In this document: piece after piece, positions 48,690-62,379 of the stretch
How the letters are laid out: every line of letters begins with the position of its first letter
Numbering within the stretch: the stretch's first letter is position 1
From: Larimichthys crocea
Lineage: Eukaryota; Chordata; Actinopteri; Sciaenidae
Direction: 5' to 3'
Assembly (NCBI RefSeq): GCF_000972845.2
Contig: NC_040017.1
Location: 27,511,441-27,575,440, forward strand
DNA: 64,000 bases
The notes under the pieces: generated by a model
Told to the model about the DNA's origin: nothing
Databases searched by the model: none
What the model saw: only the letters and a program-made list of their open reading frames with translations
Program-made: the position numbers and the translations under genes

Positions 48690-49978
48690 TGATTTTTTTT
48701 TTTTCCCCGTTTGATTTATTATCGTCCAGCTGTGGTTTAAAAGTTACTGTGACCGTTTCTTTTTGGCAGCTAAGACAGACATAAGAGGACACGTCTCTTT
48801 TGGAAACTGATTCTTCTGAAATGTTTCTTTTTTTTAATTTGTGAAAATTAATTTTGAGTTTCCCCTGCAAGTATGAAAACTTAAAAATTCCCAGAGGCCA
48901 AGTTGATGTCTTTGACCTGTTTTCTGTGAAATCCTCACATCTTGAAAACATAAAACCATGACAAAAAAGCAAATCAAGTAATCGTCTCAGCCTTATCGGG
49001 CACTTTTTAGGCATCAATCAATCAATCAATCAATCATATTTCATAACAGTGATCACAGTTTAATCTGGCTCCAGTTTTTTACAGAGAATTTATCAGTTAA
49101 ATCAAAAACAAACATAATTTTTGTACAGTTCATTTCTACACTGCACATTAAGTATAAACTTGCAACTTTGTTGAGAAAAGTGCTACACAAATAAAGTTTA
49201 TGATTATGTTTTATGTTAGGCTCAATGTATGATATTTCAACTACAATAGTTGTGCTTTACATTACAAGAAAACAGGTACAGTACGTAAATGTTAATCAGC
49301 TGTGTGGATCTTAATTCAGATCATCGTTTTTCATGAGTTGAAGTAAAAGATCTCAGCCTCTGATTGGCTGAACCTGATATTCCCACAAACTGAGGTGAGT
49401 CATAATATCTGTGGAGCAGCTGTAGTTCAGTATCTTATAAATGCCTTTTTTCACTTTCAACAGATTTTAAATTTATGACCACAAATGAGAGAAAAGACCT
49501 TTAATGTGCAGAGAGGAAGTCTCAGATCTTTTATTTCAACTCATGAAAAATATGTTGAATATAATCGTTGATGTTCCAGTTAAAGATATTTGACAGTATT
49601 AGCGTTGCACAGTTGGAGACTTGATACTGGCTCTCTGGGCTGCAGATTTAAAACAGTGGAAGAAGTGTTAAAGATTTTAAATCAGATGAGTTTAAACTGT
49701 TTTTGTGCTCAACAACAACTTTGTAAAGTAAAAACTTGGCCAAGTTCTTTCTTAAACTAAAAAACTAAAATTAGAGTCTTTCTGTTTGGCTTCTGAAATG
49801 TGCTCTTGAGGTGAAATCATCCAAAAGATCTCTCAGGATCCATAAAAATATATTTAAAAAGAAACCTTCATGTTTAAGTCTTTTAAAAAGTGCATATCAG
49901 TGTTGTTCTCATTCTAAAACCAGCAGCAGGTTCACAGTCTGTCACAAACATCTCTGAGTCTGAACTGCTCGGCGATGC
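48690..49978. other. clns1a-aqp11 convergent intergenic region
   Basis: It includes an (ATCA)n run (about 49013-49036) and a foldback element at 49326-49546. A minus-strand AATAAA (49530-49535) may end the aqp11 transcript. No gene is visible. Confidence 0.5.
49326..49546. mobile_element. Foldback/MITE-like element
   Basis: A ~30-bp sequence (TTTTTCATGAGTTGAAGTAA...) near 49327-49356 recurs in inverted orientation near 49518-49547 with about two mismatches. The arms enclose about 160 bp of unrelated sequence. This fits a small non-autonomous element, but target-site duplications are not evident. Confidence 0.45.
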
Positions 49979-51629
49979 TCATGTCCTCTTCTTGGTTTCC
50001 AGGGGCAGATGGAGAGACGGTGGTTTCCTCGACAGCTGAGGAACGAGTTTATCAAACAGCAGCACTGAACTCATCATACCTGCAACAGCAAGAGTGTAGA
50101 AGAGATGAATATGAGGACAAAGCACATTGTAATATTCGCTCTAAGAAGCAACAACATGACTAATGGGAGATATTGGATGTTCTTGTTCCAGGTGTGAGGA
50201 CATTTAAGCAGCGTATCAGTCTGTGTCGGCAGACTTTAAAATCTTTGAAGGGTTTTTTAGAAAACAAATCAGTCGCCCTGATCTTACCCAGCAGCGGGCC
50301 GAGCCAGTAAACAAGGCAGTACTCCAGGAAGGAGTGTCCACTGCAAGGGAACTGTGTGGAGAAGGCCAGTGCTGGGTTAAACACAGCTCCTGTCACACTG
50401 CCACCTGCACACACACACACACACACACAGATACAAACACACACTTATTACTTAACATGTAAGGCCACTGTTCATTTGTTACAAACAGGTTAAATGTGTC
50501 TTTTCTCTGTACAAAGATTTGTTTTATGTTCACTGAGGTCAAACTGCTGTGTTACATGTTTAATAAGAGATGAACGGTTTGCTTATGAAGTGTGTTCACA
50601 GTGAAAAAGTCTCAGTTATTCTCAGTCTGCTTTGTTAGAACAAAACAGGAAATCATATTAATTACTTCTAACACTTCAGTGTTGACCGTCATCATTCAGT
50701 ACAGCTCATTTATATATTTATGTTTTGATTCACAGGTAAGAAAACAGAAATGTGTCTGAACTGTTCAGGAAGTCTATGATCAGTTTGTGAAGGAAGATGA
50801 GATGTGTGCAAACATGCATGATGCACATCAGACCTCAGTCTGTCTCTCTTCAGCATCACTGAGTGATAACACGCTGCGTGTCTGTGCTGAGCTCTGTTGC
50901 AGGTGTTTCACACATGAACGTGTCCAACCTGCTGAATGAGCCCCCTGACTCCATGAGGCTGACCTCTGATCAGTCTGATATCCCACACCATCACAGTAAT
51001 TCACATCACACACCATGAATCAGAGTCATACCTGCATAAACCACTGTCGCGATGACCGCAGCCACCATGTGCACGCGGTATTTCTCCTCCACAGAGCGCG
51101 TGTGCGTGATAGCGGTCTGCACCGCAAAGGCGCACGCGAGCTCCACGGCGGCGGCCTTGTGCAGAGGCGCGTGAATGGGGCTGATGCACCGGTAACCGAG
51201 CAGCTTGTGTCTCATGTGCAGTCCCGATAACCCGATACCCCAGATCACGGGCACTGCGGCGCGCGCAGCTGCGGCCGCGGCGAACTGGCACGCGATCCGT
51301 CGCAGGGCGCATCCGCCCGAGAACTTCGCGTGGTACGCGTGCTCGAGCGCACCTGAGGGGTTCCCGATGGCCCCGCTGAAGGTGAGCCCGTGGATCACGG
51401 ACGCCAGGTACGTGAAGGTGAGCGCGAGTCGAGGCTCGATCCCGCCCACCTCTGACAGCAGCTTCAGCTCGTGCGTGCAGCAGCACAGCTGGAAGGTGGA
51501 CACGAGCTCCACCGCGTACACGGAGAGCCCGGTGTCCGCGAGGGCCCTGCTCAGCAACCTGCGGGTCGCGTCGCTCAGTGCGACGATCCCCGCAAGCACC
51601 GACAGAGACACCGCCACGTCTGCAGTCAT
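49979..51629 (-). CDS. aqp11: Aquaporin 11
   Basis: AQP11 is an unorthodox (superaquaporin) water, glycerol or peroxide channel of the endoplasmic reticulum. The three exons on the minus strand are 51629-51032, 50404-50288 and 50079-49979. They give 816 nt and 271 residues, the human length. Hydrophobic membrane helices run throughout exon 1. The first NPA-like box is N90-P91-S92 (SGAIGNPSGALEH); mammals have NPC there. The second box is a normal NPA at 209-211 (GGSVTGAVFNPALAF), and the subfamily cysteine 11 residues after its Asn is kept (C220). The C-terminus is basic (ETKKRT). Exon 1 is very CpG-rich, so the promoter island extends into it. The gene is divergent from the putative pak1 promoter about 2 kb away. 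Confidence 0.95.
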
Positions 51630-53650
51630 GTTGGCGGCTGGTCTGCGCTCTCTATCGGGGCGTGTCTCCTCCCCGGCCTCCGGTCGGTCTGTCCCTGGAT
51701 CTCGCTTCCTCTGCTGGATGCAAGCATCGGCTGTAAAGGGGCGATGCTGCTGCTGCTCTGTCCCGGAGGATGCGGGGTCCAGCCCGCAGCAAATGAGCTT
51801 CAGCTCTGGTGGCTCACATGGTGCGGAAGTGGTTGAGGTGTGCAGTTCTCCTCCTCCTCCCTCTCCTGCAGATGATGCTGCTCCTCTTCTCCTCTGTCTG
51901 TCTCCTCATTGTCTCTGCTCTTCACCACACCTCTTTAAGGCCCCTCACTGATCTGTTTCTGATTGTTGCTACAGAGACTTTACATCTTCTGTTTCAAATG
52001 ATCATTTTGCAGAATCATGTGTTTCATCAAACTAGGTCATGTTATTCACTTTTAGGATTACAGTTTCACTTGATATCAGACTAAACACTCTCTACAAACA
52101 AAACAGTAACTCCACACCATCACATGAGGTAACACTGTTTTCAGCTTCTCCATTGACTCATAATTGAGTCATAATGAGTCTTGTTTACATTCTGTGTGCA
52201 TATAAATAACAAAAACATACTAACATATACTTATTTAATAAGATATTTTAATGTTTGCAGATGCAGATTACACATGTTTTCTGTGGATACTGATGCAGGC
52301 CTGCTCCTGCTGCTGTCTGTGTGTTTGTACACTGATATGATTATGATGATCAAAACTATAAACAGAGTCAGTGTGGAGTCAAAGCAGCTCAAACTTCATT
52401 TCATCAGAACTTTAAAACAAAGATACTGAATTGCATTGCCAGTGTCACACACTGGAGTTCTTCACTCTCATCACTAGATGTCGCTGTCCTGTTATTCTTC
52501 ACCTCATTTGTTGTTAGAGCTCCATAACAATGAAAATAAACGTTTTTCTGTTTTATTGAGGTAAACTTAAAGATAATAATATTATCTTAGTTTGGTTGGT
52601 GGAATGAAAGTCAAAATGTAATCTGGATTTTCCAAAAACACCACGAAGGAGAAACTGTTTATATTGTTTTTATCATGGCTGTATTCAAATCGTATTGTGT
52701 TATTATATATCCAGGTTATGTTAGATTTAAGCTGGTTTTACCTGTTTTGTTTCTGTTTTGGGCTGAAGGAGAATAAAAAACGATAAACGTCTTTAATTCT
52801 ACAAGTAACACCTTCTTCATCCATTTTTTTTATGTTTGTTACAATAATCTGTTATGTGTGAATATTTGGACCTTTATTGTTAAAGGAGTGTGGAAGATTG
52901 TCAGCTTCACAGAGCTACACCAGAAATCCAGTGTTTGACACTTGAAGTCAGTTTTCTTCAGTAAGACTTGGTGCGATCATAAATGAATGACAATGCCTGA
53001 GTCACATGTAGAAAAGGCCAAACACAGGCACCGTTTGCAAATAGTTAAAAAGATTTATGGCATTGACCTTTCTCTGCTGAAGACATTGTGTTTTTGTTTG
53101 GCTTGACTAAAGTTAGACAAAGCTGCAGGATGTTCCATTTGTCATCTCAAAGGTTTCCCTAAAATCACATTAAGAACAATATAGATTTATCTTGTATAAT
53201 TTCTTCAATTTATACGTTTTCTATCAAAAAAGTAAGAAATCTGAATGTTTGAGTTAAATGACGTGAGTATATCCTCCCTGGAATTACACATATAGAGGCT
53301 GTGTAGCCAAAATAATATTAAAATAAATAGATATCTGTAAAAACAAACAAATACATACTGAAAACAACAAAACCAAAATGAAATCTAACAACAAAACTAA
53401 CTAAACATAATATATTTTATACATTTGTAGAAAAACATGTTCAGTGTATATAGATTGAATCATGTTATTTTGATTATTGGCTGGTTGTTGTTAATCTTAC
53501 AAACGTGTCAGATGTTGTTGAATTACAGTGTTTATAAATTCCCATTTCTTTCTAGTTGTTGATTCCCTGGCAGACTTACACCTGAATGCACCGCCCTTAG
53601 TCAGGTCTTACAGGAAGCTGGAATGTCGCACTTTTTTTCAGCTAATTTAA
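51630..53650. other. aqp11 upstream and intergenic region
   Basis: The first ~250 bp belong to the aqp11 CpG island and leader, with CCTCCTCC-rich tracts. From about 52000 the sequence is AT-rich with no recognised exon, RNA or element. Confidence 0.5.
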
Positions 53651-53689
53651 CGCACCACCGCTCACTTTCTCTAACGGGCCTCGGACTTT

Positions 53690-53957
53690 GAGCAGACATC
53701 CGTAACAGCCAATCAGCGACGGGCTGTTGCTGAAATGAACCAATGGCGTGCCCGGAGCGGCGTGCAGTGGGCGGGCGTTTCGGCTCCGGCAGGCCTCCGT
53801 GCTCCCAGCTAACAATAGCTCTGGGATCGGCAGCGGGCGGCAGAGCGGAGCGAGCCCGGAGCAGAGCACCGTGCACCGAATACATGAGACGGCGTGTCCC
53901 GGTGTCGGACATTATCACCCAGCACTGTGGGAATTTACATCTGCAAGCAGACAAGTG
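53690..53957 (+). promoter_or_regulatory. CpG promoter and non-coding first exon, probably pak1
   Basis: Two CCAAT boxes (AGCCAATCAGCG at about 53708 and GAACCAATGGCG at about 53737) and a GGGCGGGCG box (about 53770) lead into a G+C-rich segment. It ends at a strong donor: ACAAGTG then GTGAGT at 53958. No family-specific coding sequence is present, so this is a promoter plus 5' UTR exon. The pak1 identity rests only on conserved gene order beyond aqp11. Confidence 0.5.
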
Positions 53958-55752
53958 GTGAGTGAAGCTTTGCACTTTATTCCTGCAGCTCATCTCCATT
54001 CTCAGCCCGGGCATGGTGCGGCGTGAATTAGCGGCTCATCTGCGTGTGAACAGGAAAGGGTTAATGGTTCCTGTAGGCTGTTATTCCCTCATTGTTTATC
54101 TACGGACATATATCAACGCCCCGGACCCCCACAGGCCCGTCAACCCGCACACAGCGCGCTGAAGTCAGCCACGACGTGCTTATAACAGCCGGTGGTGGTG
54201 GTGGGATTATTTTTTTATTACACCGGTTTCCTCCCAGTTTACCAGCTGACTGTGATAACATGGGAGCTTAATCTGTGATAACACAGCAGGGCGAGGACCA
54301 GATGCATGAGTGAGTGAGTGAGTGAGTGAATGAATGAATGAATGAATGAATGAATGAATGAAATGCTGCCTGGTTCCACTTTGTCCATCCTCAGAGCAGA
54401 TACCTCTGACATGATTCATCAGAAAGTCCATGCGGTGTCCAGAGAATAGACAGACACTGCTCCTCTCCCTCACTGTAGCAATAAAATCTGATATCAATCA
54501 GATTAAAGTTTATTTTTGAGCTTTTTAATCTGCTCTGATAAGTTTCAAGCTGACAAATAATCAAGATTTAGAAGATTTACAGTAGTTAGGAGGCTTAAAT
54601 CCTGTCTGATCTCATGAAGTCTGTGTACTACTCCTTTAAAGTCACTATAAAGACGTGTGCAGCTCTCAGTAGTGACTTTACATTGACCTCATTCCTGCAG
54701 ATTCACATCACCTGCTGTGTCGTGCATCGCTGTAAACTTTCTAAAGGTTTTCTATGATATGTGCACAATAATCTGAAATGCACCGGGGCTCTTGTTTCCA
54801 CATGGCTCAGCAGAAATCAGTGCACTTCTGATCCTTCACTCCTATTTATGTGCCATTGGATTTCTTTAGGAGGCACACAGCATGCGTATCTGCTGCTTTT
54901 TATCGATCAGACAGGCAGACCAGGGCGCTCTAACTCTCATTTGGCATTTTTATCAGCATCAGGAGTTAGTTCTCTTCTCATTACTGCAGACTGACCCTTT
55001 AAACTCCTTTTTATTTCACTCAGCTGGATAAATAAACTCGTTTCTTTGTCTCTGTATTTCTGTCAGAGTATAAAACCTTTCTCAGGCTGAGTTAGGCTGA
55101 CGTTGCACTTTGCTCCTTGTTATAAAAGTTTTATCTGACTGACTGGTTTCCTGGATTAAGAAAGGCTGTATGGGTGAAGCTGATTAAAAGTGTTGGTGGA
55201 TTCGTTCCTGAGCTGTTTGTCCCAGTGTAATAGTTTAAATGGTTTAGAGCTGCAACAATTAGTCGATTAATCGATGAGTTCTTTGATTTCAGCTTCTCAA
55301 ATGTAAATATTTCTGGTTTCAAACTGAATGTGTTTGGATTGTGACATGTGAGGTCGTCATGTTGAACTTTGGGAAACAGTGATCGATGATAGTTTGAAGA
55401 AAGAAATCTGGATCTGCTTCCACTCGGTCATTTATTGATACACAAACAATCTCTGTTAATTTAACTTAAAGTAACTACCTGCTCGTGTCAGAGGTGTTTC
55501 CAGACGTCCTGGTCTGGCTGACTGCCAGGTAGATGAATCCATGTATTGGTGTAAAAAAAAAAAAGGGCAGTGGTGGCACAGCAGTTGCCATGGATACCTG
55601 GGAGTGGCTTAAAGGAGTGTTTTATGAAGCAGGAGGCCACCCAGCCGCCGCTTTGACACCTCGACAGTACGACGGAGAGAGGAAGGCCGGGAGGAGTTAA
55701 TGACCCATTTGGCTCCTGTGGCTTTGGGCACGGCTACTTGAAGAGAAAGAGG

Positions 55753-55803
<51 letters not shown>

Positions 55804-55913
55804 CAGGCTTTGGGCTCTGTCTCACCTGTCATTGAAGTTATTTTTAACACAGAGACAGTTTGTTTGGGCTCTGAGTGAATTAGACCTGCTGACCTACAAT
55901 ACAGACACTCACA

Positions 55914-55957
<44 letters not shown>

Positions 55958-58273
55958 ATAAATCTTAAAACTAGAAGGGGAACTCGGTTATTTCCTCTGC
56001 AGTATTTATTATGTTGTAGTGGTTTTGCCTTGAACCTGCAGTAACTCATATTTCAACACTTTTACTGATACAAACAACAAACGGTCACTCAGGTCACTGC
56101 AACATTTTCCTTCATCTGTCGTGTTTTATTTACCTGGCGAACTCTTTTAGCTCTGTTTTGTGTCTCCACCAACTTCCGATGGAAATATTTGTCTCTAACT
56201 GTGTGTGTCAGAGAGTTTTCACTGGAAACAGCTGCCTGCTACAGACAAAAATAATGTTCTGATGACGGTGAGAGTTAACCGAAACAACAACAACAACAAC
56301 AACAGTAGGTTTGTTCCACTTCGACGAGCCTGTAACATTAAATCAGTGACGCTCACAAGTTGCTATTTAGTTCTGAGCGGAAACAACGTTTCAACATGTC
56401 TAAATGAAATTTGACATTTAAGATCTATTTTCACATGTAGAAGTGACGAGTCAAAACTGACTCACAGATGTAATTAAACATAGATATTAATAATTCTTCG
56501 GTCATTAGTTAGAAAGTGGATCACAGATTTGAACAAAGATGACTCGTGGAAATGTAACCAACAAATCATGTTGACTTATTAGCATATTCATTTAGGACAA
56601 GTCTGTAATTGAAGAAATCAACAATTAAACTGCCAATTTGTCTGACATGTCAACAAATAATTTCGGATATGTCACCTGATTACCATATTCTTTTCTTTTC
56701 AGATATGTAGCCCTGATTAGCATATTTGGATATGTAATTCATTGAAGAACTTTACAATTATAAAATCAAAATATCAAAATCTCTTCCTTCCTTTTAAATG
56801 ATATTTTGGGAAATAGACTTATTTACATTCTTGCTGAGAATTATTTGTCCAAAGTGAACAAACCTCTCGACTCGAGTGGTATCATTGTTTTTATCTGACT
56901 CTCTGTGAGAGAGTGAATTACACAGCAGATTAATTCTTTAACTGGTGTCGGCAGTGTTGCGTGCGTTTTCCTCGAGTGTTGTGGTGAAGAGGGAGTGGAC
57001 GATGGACGATGAGGCTTCACTAGACCACCTCAATGATTTCTGCAGCATGATCATCTGCAGATATTAGTAATGAACTAGATTAGTCATTAAGATGGATTTC
57101 TGTCTTTGCAGTGCTGACACTCACTCACCCACTGTACCAACAGAAATAGTAATATTGGCTGCTGAGCAGCCTGCCAGTAGCTGAATAATGGATAGTCTGT
57201 GTGCCTGAAGGCTCCTGGAGCTGCTGAGTGCGGCGTCTAGACGAACCCCGACAGCACAAATCTGCATGCACCCGCTCCGTGAACAGGCTGGATCCAGATG
57301 GAAGCGGTGATCCTGGATTGATTTCTCTTTTTTCTTCTTTAAGTATTTTATCCACTTCATTGATGTGAAGGCAGATGAAAGAGAGGGCGACGGCGCATCT
57401 CTAAGCCGTTAATGACATGCTTCAGGATCAGGAAGATGGTCCTGATACTGTTGGTGTAATTATGAACTATTCCACTCGACTGGCTTCAGATCAGTTTCGC
57501 TCAGGAGTCTGTTTGATTGGAGAAGGAAAGGAAGAAGCTTTTACAGAGGGAGCTCCATTCAGGGATAACATCAGTGTAATTGAATCCATTTTCTGTCAGC
57601 ACTGATCTCTTACTGTCTGTTGCACTGCAGGTTTGTTCATCTTGTCCTCTTGCTTTGCTTTGTGTTTTTGAAAACACTAAAAAAATGCCTGTGCTGTCTC
57701 CACATGGACATGAAGAGCTGCTCTGCAGCTTGCAGACTCTGCACAGGGCTGATCTTTGAGTGTGAATGTGTGTTTCTGCATTCAGAGTTCATGATGAGTT
57801 CATGTGTGTCCATGGCGGCTGCAGAAAGATGAGCTGATTTCACAGGTATCTGAGTTCACGCCTCCTCACCAGCACACGGATCAATGAAGGGAAACGACAT
57901 CATCAGCCTCAGTGTTTGTTTATTCAGCCTGGACCAATATGTTGATGACAGTGGGTAGCTAATCTTGCCATATTAATTGTGTCATACCGCTGACTTCCTC
58001 TGATTTTCCTATTTTAAGTCACCACCTGCTCCATTTAGCTGCATGATGAGATTACAGTGAGCAGTGCTGGCTGATGGGAGGTTCTGGATCAATGACATAT
58101 TTGTAGCTAAAGCTATTTTCAGGCTTTTTGGGATGGAAACACCTCGTTAGTTCAAAATCATTAGATGAACCGATGAATCCAAAACTGATCATGGACCAGT
58201 GTGTACGACTTAGTGGCAATGCAAATGGACAAAAAAACATAAAAGGTGATCATACACTGATTAAAACATATTT

Positions 58274-58309
<36 letters not shown>

Positions 58310-58414
58310 ACACACACAAACACACACAAACACAAAAAAAACTTAATAATATCTGTGAGAACTGCTGATACTAAAGATAGTCGAGGCCAAATCCCAGCTT
58401 CTTGAGAGCTGACA

Positions 58415-58418
<4 letters not shown>

Positions 58419-58486
<68 letters not shown>
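58419..58486. repeat. (GT)n microsatellite
   Basis: A GT run of about 68 bp, the longest uninterrupted dinucleotide run in the window; a (CA)n run lies just upstream at about 58275-58330. Confidence 0.95.
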
Positions 58487-58488
<2 letters not shown>

Positions 58489-61400
58489 AGTGACCATATG
58501 GTGGAGGAACCACCCACTCACTGGGACCAGCCACACCTTCCTCTAACACACACTCTCCTTTACTTTTAATCGATGCTCTGCCACATACACACATCGCCAA
58601 ACACACACATACAGTTATACCTCACGTGTGTGTGTGTGAGATGAATATATCATAAATTACAGAGTGAAAGTATGTCTAGAGAAGAAGGTTGTCTCACGAC
58701 TCAGTGTGTGTGTGTGTGTGAATATTTCAGTGCTGAAGTATTGTATTCACACCCTGCAGCCTTGCATCCATAGAGAGATTGTGTGTCTGTGTATGTGTAT
58801 GTGTGTGTATGTGTGTGTGTGTGTATGTGTGTGTGTGTGTGCATTACATCATTACACACTGTTTCTGTTGGACAGTGGCGGTCTGCTGGGAGATGAACAC
58901 GAGTGTGTTTTCAGCACATGACTGAGGCAACCCCAAACACAACACGAGAAGCTTGAAGTGTTTCATCTGATACTTTAAATATAACTGACACAGATATTAT
59001 AAATGTTTTTATTTTGGGCCGCACGTTTTGATGTGGTTGCCGCTGACGGCAACTAAAGGCCAAAAACTGGTTGCCAGTGGCAACCTGGAAACCATTACTC
59101 GAGCCCTGAAACGTTTAATTTGTGCTCTCAGCTGGGAGGAGTGGAGCTCCAGCAGAGTAATGACCTAACAAGATATCTTCAGATGCCAACATCATGATAT
59201 CATTTTTATCCTGCAGCCACGAGTGACGCCACAACGTCTGAGTGTTCAGGCAGAAACTTTCTGTTTTATCTCCTCTTCATCCCCCTCTTCTCTCTTTCCT
59301 TACTATCCTCCACCTCCTCTGTCTCCTCTTCCTCCTGCTTCTTTCACCATTCACTACCCATGCACCTTCATCTTCCTCTCCTCCTCGTTACTCTTTGACG
59401 AGTAACTAAGGAGTTACTCGTCTTTTCTTCTTTTCTTTTTCAGTCTTTCCTTCTTCTCTGATGACTTCATGGCTGCTTTCCAGCTCCTCCTCACCTTGTT
59501 CACTCCTGCAGTCTATCTGATGTAACCAGTGAAGCAACAATAATACTGTTATCTATAAATACTCCTTCATCTCTGTCACTGTCAGACAGGAGATCTCTCT
59601 TTTTCTCTTTCTTCTCTTCTTGCCGTGAGGTTCTGTCTCTTCCTCTCATATTTGAAGCAGAAGGAAACTTTTTCACATCAAAGTTTTTGGAATATCTTAA
59701 CAACTAAGTTTAATAAATCGTGTGTTTATCCTCACTGTAAAGTTTATTTACATGGTTTAAGAGCTGCACAGGAAGTGAAACATGTATTGAAGACCAATCA
59801 ACATAAACGACTCCATATCCAAAATTAAATTTCCAAATGAGAAAATTTAAAAGTGTATCAAGTTGTAATCATCGAGATCTCAGTCCAGTTTAATACTTCA
59901 GCAAACTGCTGAGCAGTTATTTCATAAATCCGTCTGTTTATAGTGCAACAAACCACGGTCGTTTTAATTAAGAAGTCAGTCAATAATAATTACAACTGTG
60001 CACACAGCAGCAGGTCATCAACAGTCTGTTAGCTCGTTACTGTGGCTGCTTCCAACTTCTCCAGCCTCTCCCTGACAGATTAAAACTGATCCAAGGTCAG
60101 AATGATAGTGATCCACGCTGTCATAGATAACATACATATGAACATATAGAGTATGAATACAGTGAGCTTCCTGTCAGTGAGGCTGACGTCATTCATGAGT
60201 GTCAGCACATGTTGAGGTGATGACACTGATACAGATAGCAACAAAAACATGTTTCATGTAATGAGTTTCATGATTTTAAACAGTTTGCATGTTGTTGCGT
60301 TGTTTGTCGGTTCATATTTTCTTTCCAGCGTCTCTCTGTGCCTCCTTCCTGTTTTTCTTTTTTCCACAGCTTTATCGCTCTCAGGCCAAGATCTCTCCGT
60401 CTCTGTCGTCTCTCCCATCTTGTCCTCTCCCCAGGGGGCGTCTCATGCTGTGTTCTCACCTCCGTCTTAACAGAAAGACAAGAACAACACCCTCCTCCCT
60501 CGCCAACACACATCCTCTCCAAATTTTAAATATGGCCAGTCGAGCGCATCAGCGGGCCCTCTACACGCACTCTGTCCTTCTCTTATACTAATATGACTTA
60601 CAGGGAAAAATCAAGTTTTTATTACAGCATGATGTGTCAGATACTATGAAATAAACCTAAGTGACACCAAAGAGCAAGGTGTTGGTATATTTTCCAAAGT
60701 CCAGCTGAAAGGCTGATTTATAATCAGTTAATTTGTTAATTATATATTTAATTTCTGTTGGACAAACATTAAAGTTGGCTCAAGGAAACTGTGACGGACA
60801 TTTGAATGTTTTCTGACTTTTCATTAAGTGAGTCATTGAGTTAAAATATTCAGTAGTGGGGTCAGTCTCATGAGGCTGTGATCATCCTGGAGGTCATTTT
60901 ATTGTGAGGTCAAGTTTCAGAAATCAAAAATGCTTTCACTCCAATGAAATGGCCAAGAGGACTAACCTCATCACACATGAACACAACTGGACTCATTGAA
61001 TCCACAAGAGGGGTTTCAGCTTTCCACTCAGACCAAATGTCTTCAAAAGATGCCAGTATGCAGAAATATTCAAATTCACACATTTATGTTTTTGGCCCAA
61101 AGCAAACCATCAAACTCGTTTCCATTCAGATGTCTCGAGGTGAGAAGTCCACTGGATGCTGTAGTTTAATGTGATACGAGTAGTTTTAAGACTGAGCCCA
61201 CGATAGCTGAGGATCTTAGCATGCACGTTACTGATGCTGGAGACCTCCGGGTATTTAGTTTCAGATTTGAGGTGTTAGAATCCAACATATTTCCATGTCT
61301 CTGCCAGCTGCCTGTCAGCATTCATCAGATATCGGTGTGCTCGGCACGAATAATTAGGCTTTCAGCCACGAAACACAATTACTCTCACGTTTCTCTGCCA

Positions 61401-61964
61401 AGTACATTACACGCACAAGTAGTCTGAGTTATCGTGTGTGTGTGTGTGTGTGTGTGTGTGTTCACCTCACAGATAAGAGGCAACATGTCGGATTGTCTGC
61501 CGTGGTCGTTGATGCTTCAGCCTTGACTTGAACAGACGAAGCTCATTTGGAGCTCAGTCTGCTCTAATAATTACGTTACTAATGAGTCAGACTGTAGTCA
61601 GTACCTTCTGTCTTTACCTGGAGACAGCAGCTCTGCACTCACTGCTGTAATTAGCTTTAATTAGTCCGTCACAGTATAAGCAGCTCACCTGTACATGTAA
61701 CTTAGCAAGTGCATGTATGATTAGCCAGCTTTCACTCTGAGTCTGTGTATGTATGAAACACAGGTGAAAGAGCTCATAACCTTCTGGCTGCTGGCATTAC
61801 ACTTAGGTGTGTGTGTTTGTGTGTGTGTGTGCTGTCAGTAAAGTGTGAGTGTGTGGACAGCTGCAGGCCTGACTCTCACCTCCTGCCCTCCTTCTGTTGG
61901 ACCTCGTCTCAGCCTCTGATGACACCGACATGCCGTGTACACACAAACAGCTTCCTCCTCATAT

Positions 61965-61996
<32 letters not shown>

Positions 61997-62319
61997 ATGG
62001 CATGTGGACCCCTTCTGAAGAAAGGCGGGAACACTCAAACTAAAGTGGATCACTGTTTCCCACAGTCCATCGTCTCATGTCTTGTTTTCACAGAATTTTT
62101 ACATTATTTCTGGACCACATAGATTTGGATGTTTGAGAGACAACAGGAAGAAAATATGTTAATGAAACGCGCCTCATGTTTAAATTCCAGGTGCTGCTGA
62201 GCACTGATCCGTGTCCTGATGACAGATTGATGTTTTTCATGAGCAGGTGGAGAAAATGAAATGGTTTTCACTGCTGTTGATGAGGTTCAGTGTGTAATGG
62301 CAGCTGTCTCTCTGTGCAG

Positions 62320-62379
62320 GCTGAAGCTTCCCCTCTTTGGCTTTCTGTGAGAGGAGCGACCCAGACACGACGTTAACAG
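62320..62379 (+). other. Candidate non-coding exon of the pak1-like transcript
   Basis: A polypyrimidine stretch and CTGTGCAG precede this 60-nt segment, and it ends TTAACAG followed by GTAACT. It has no long open frame. It could be a second 5' UTR exon on the plus strand; only splice signals support it. Confidence 0.3.
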
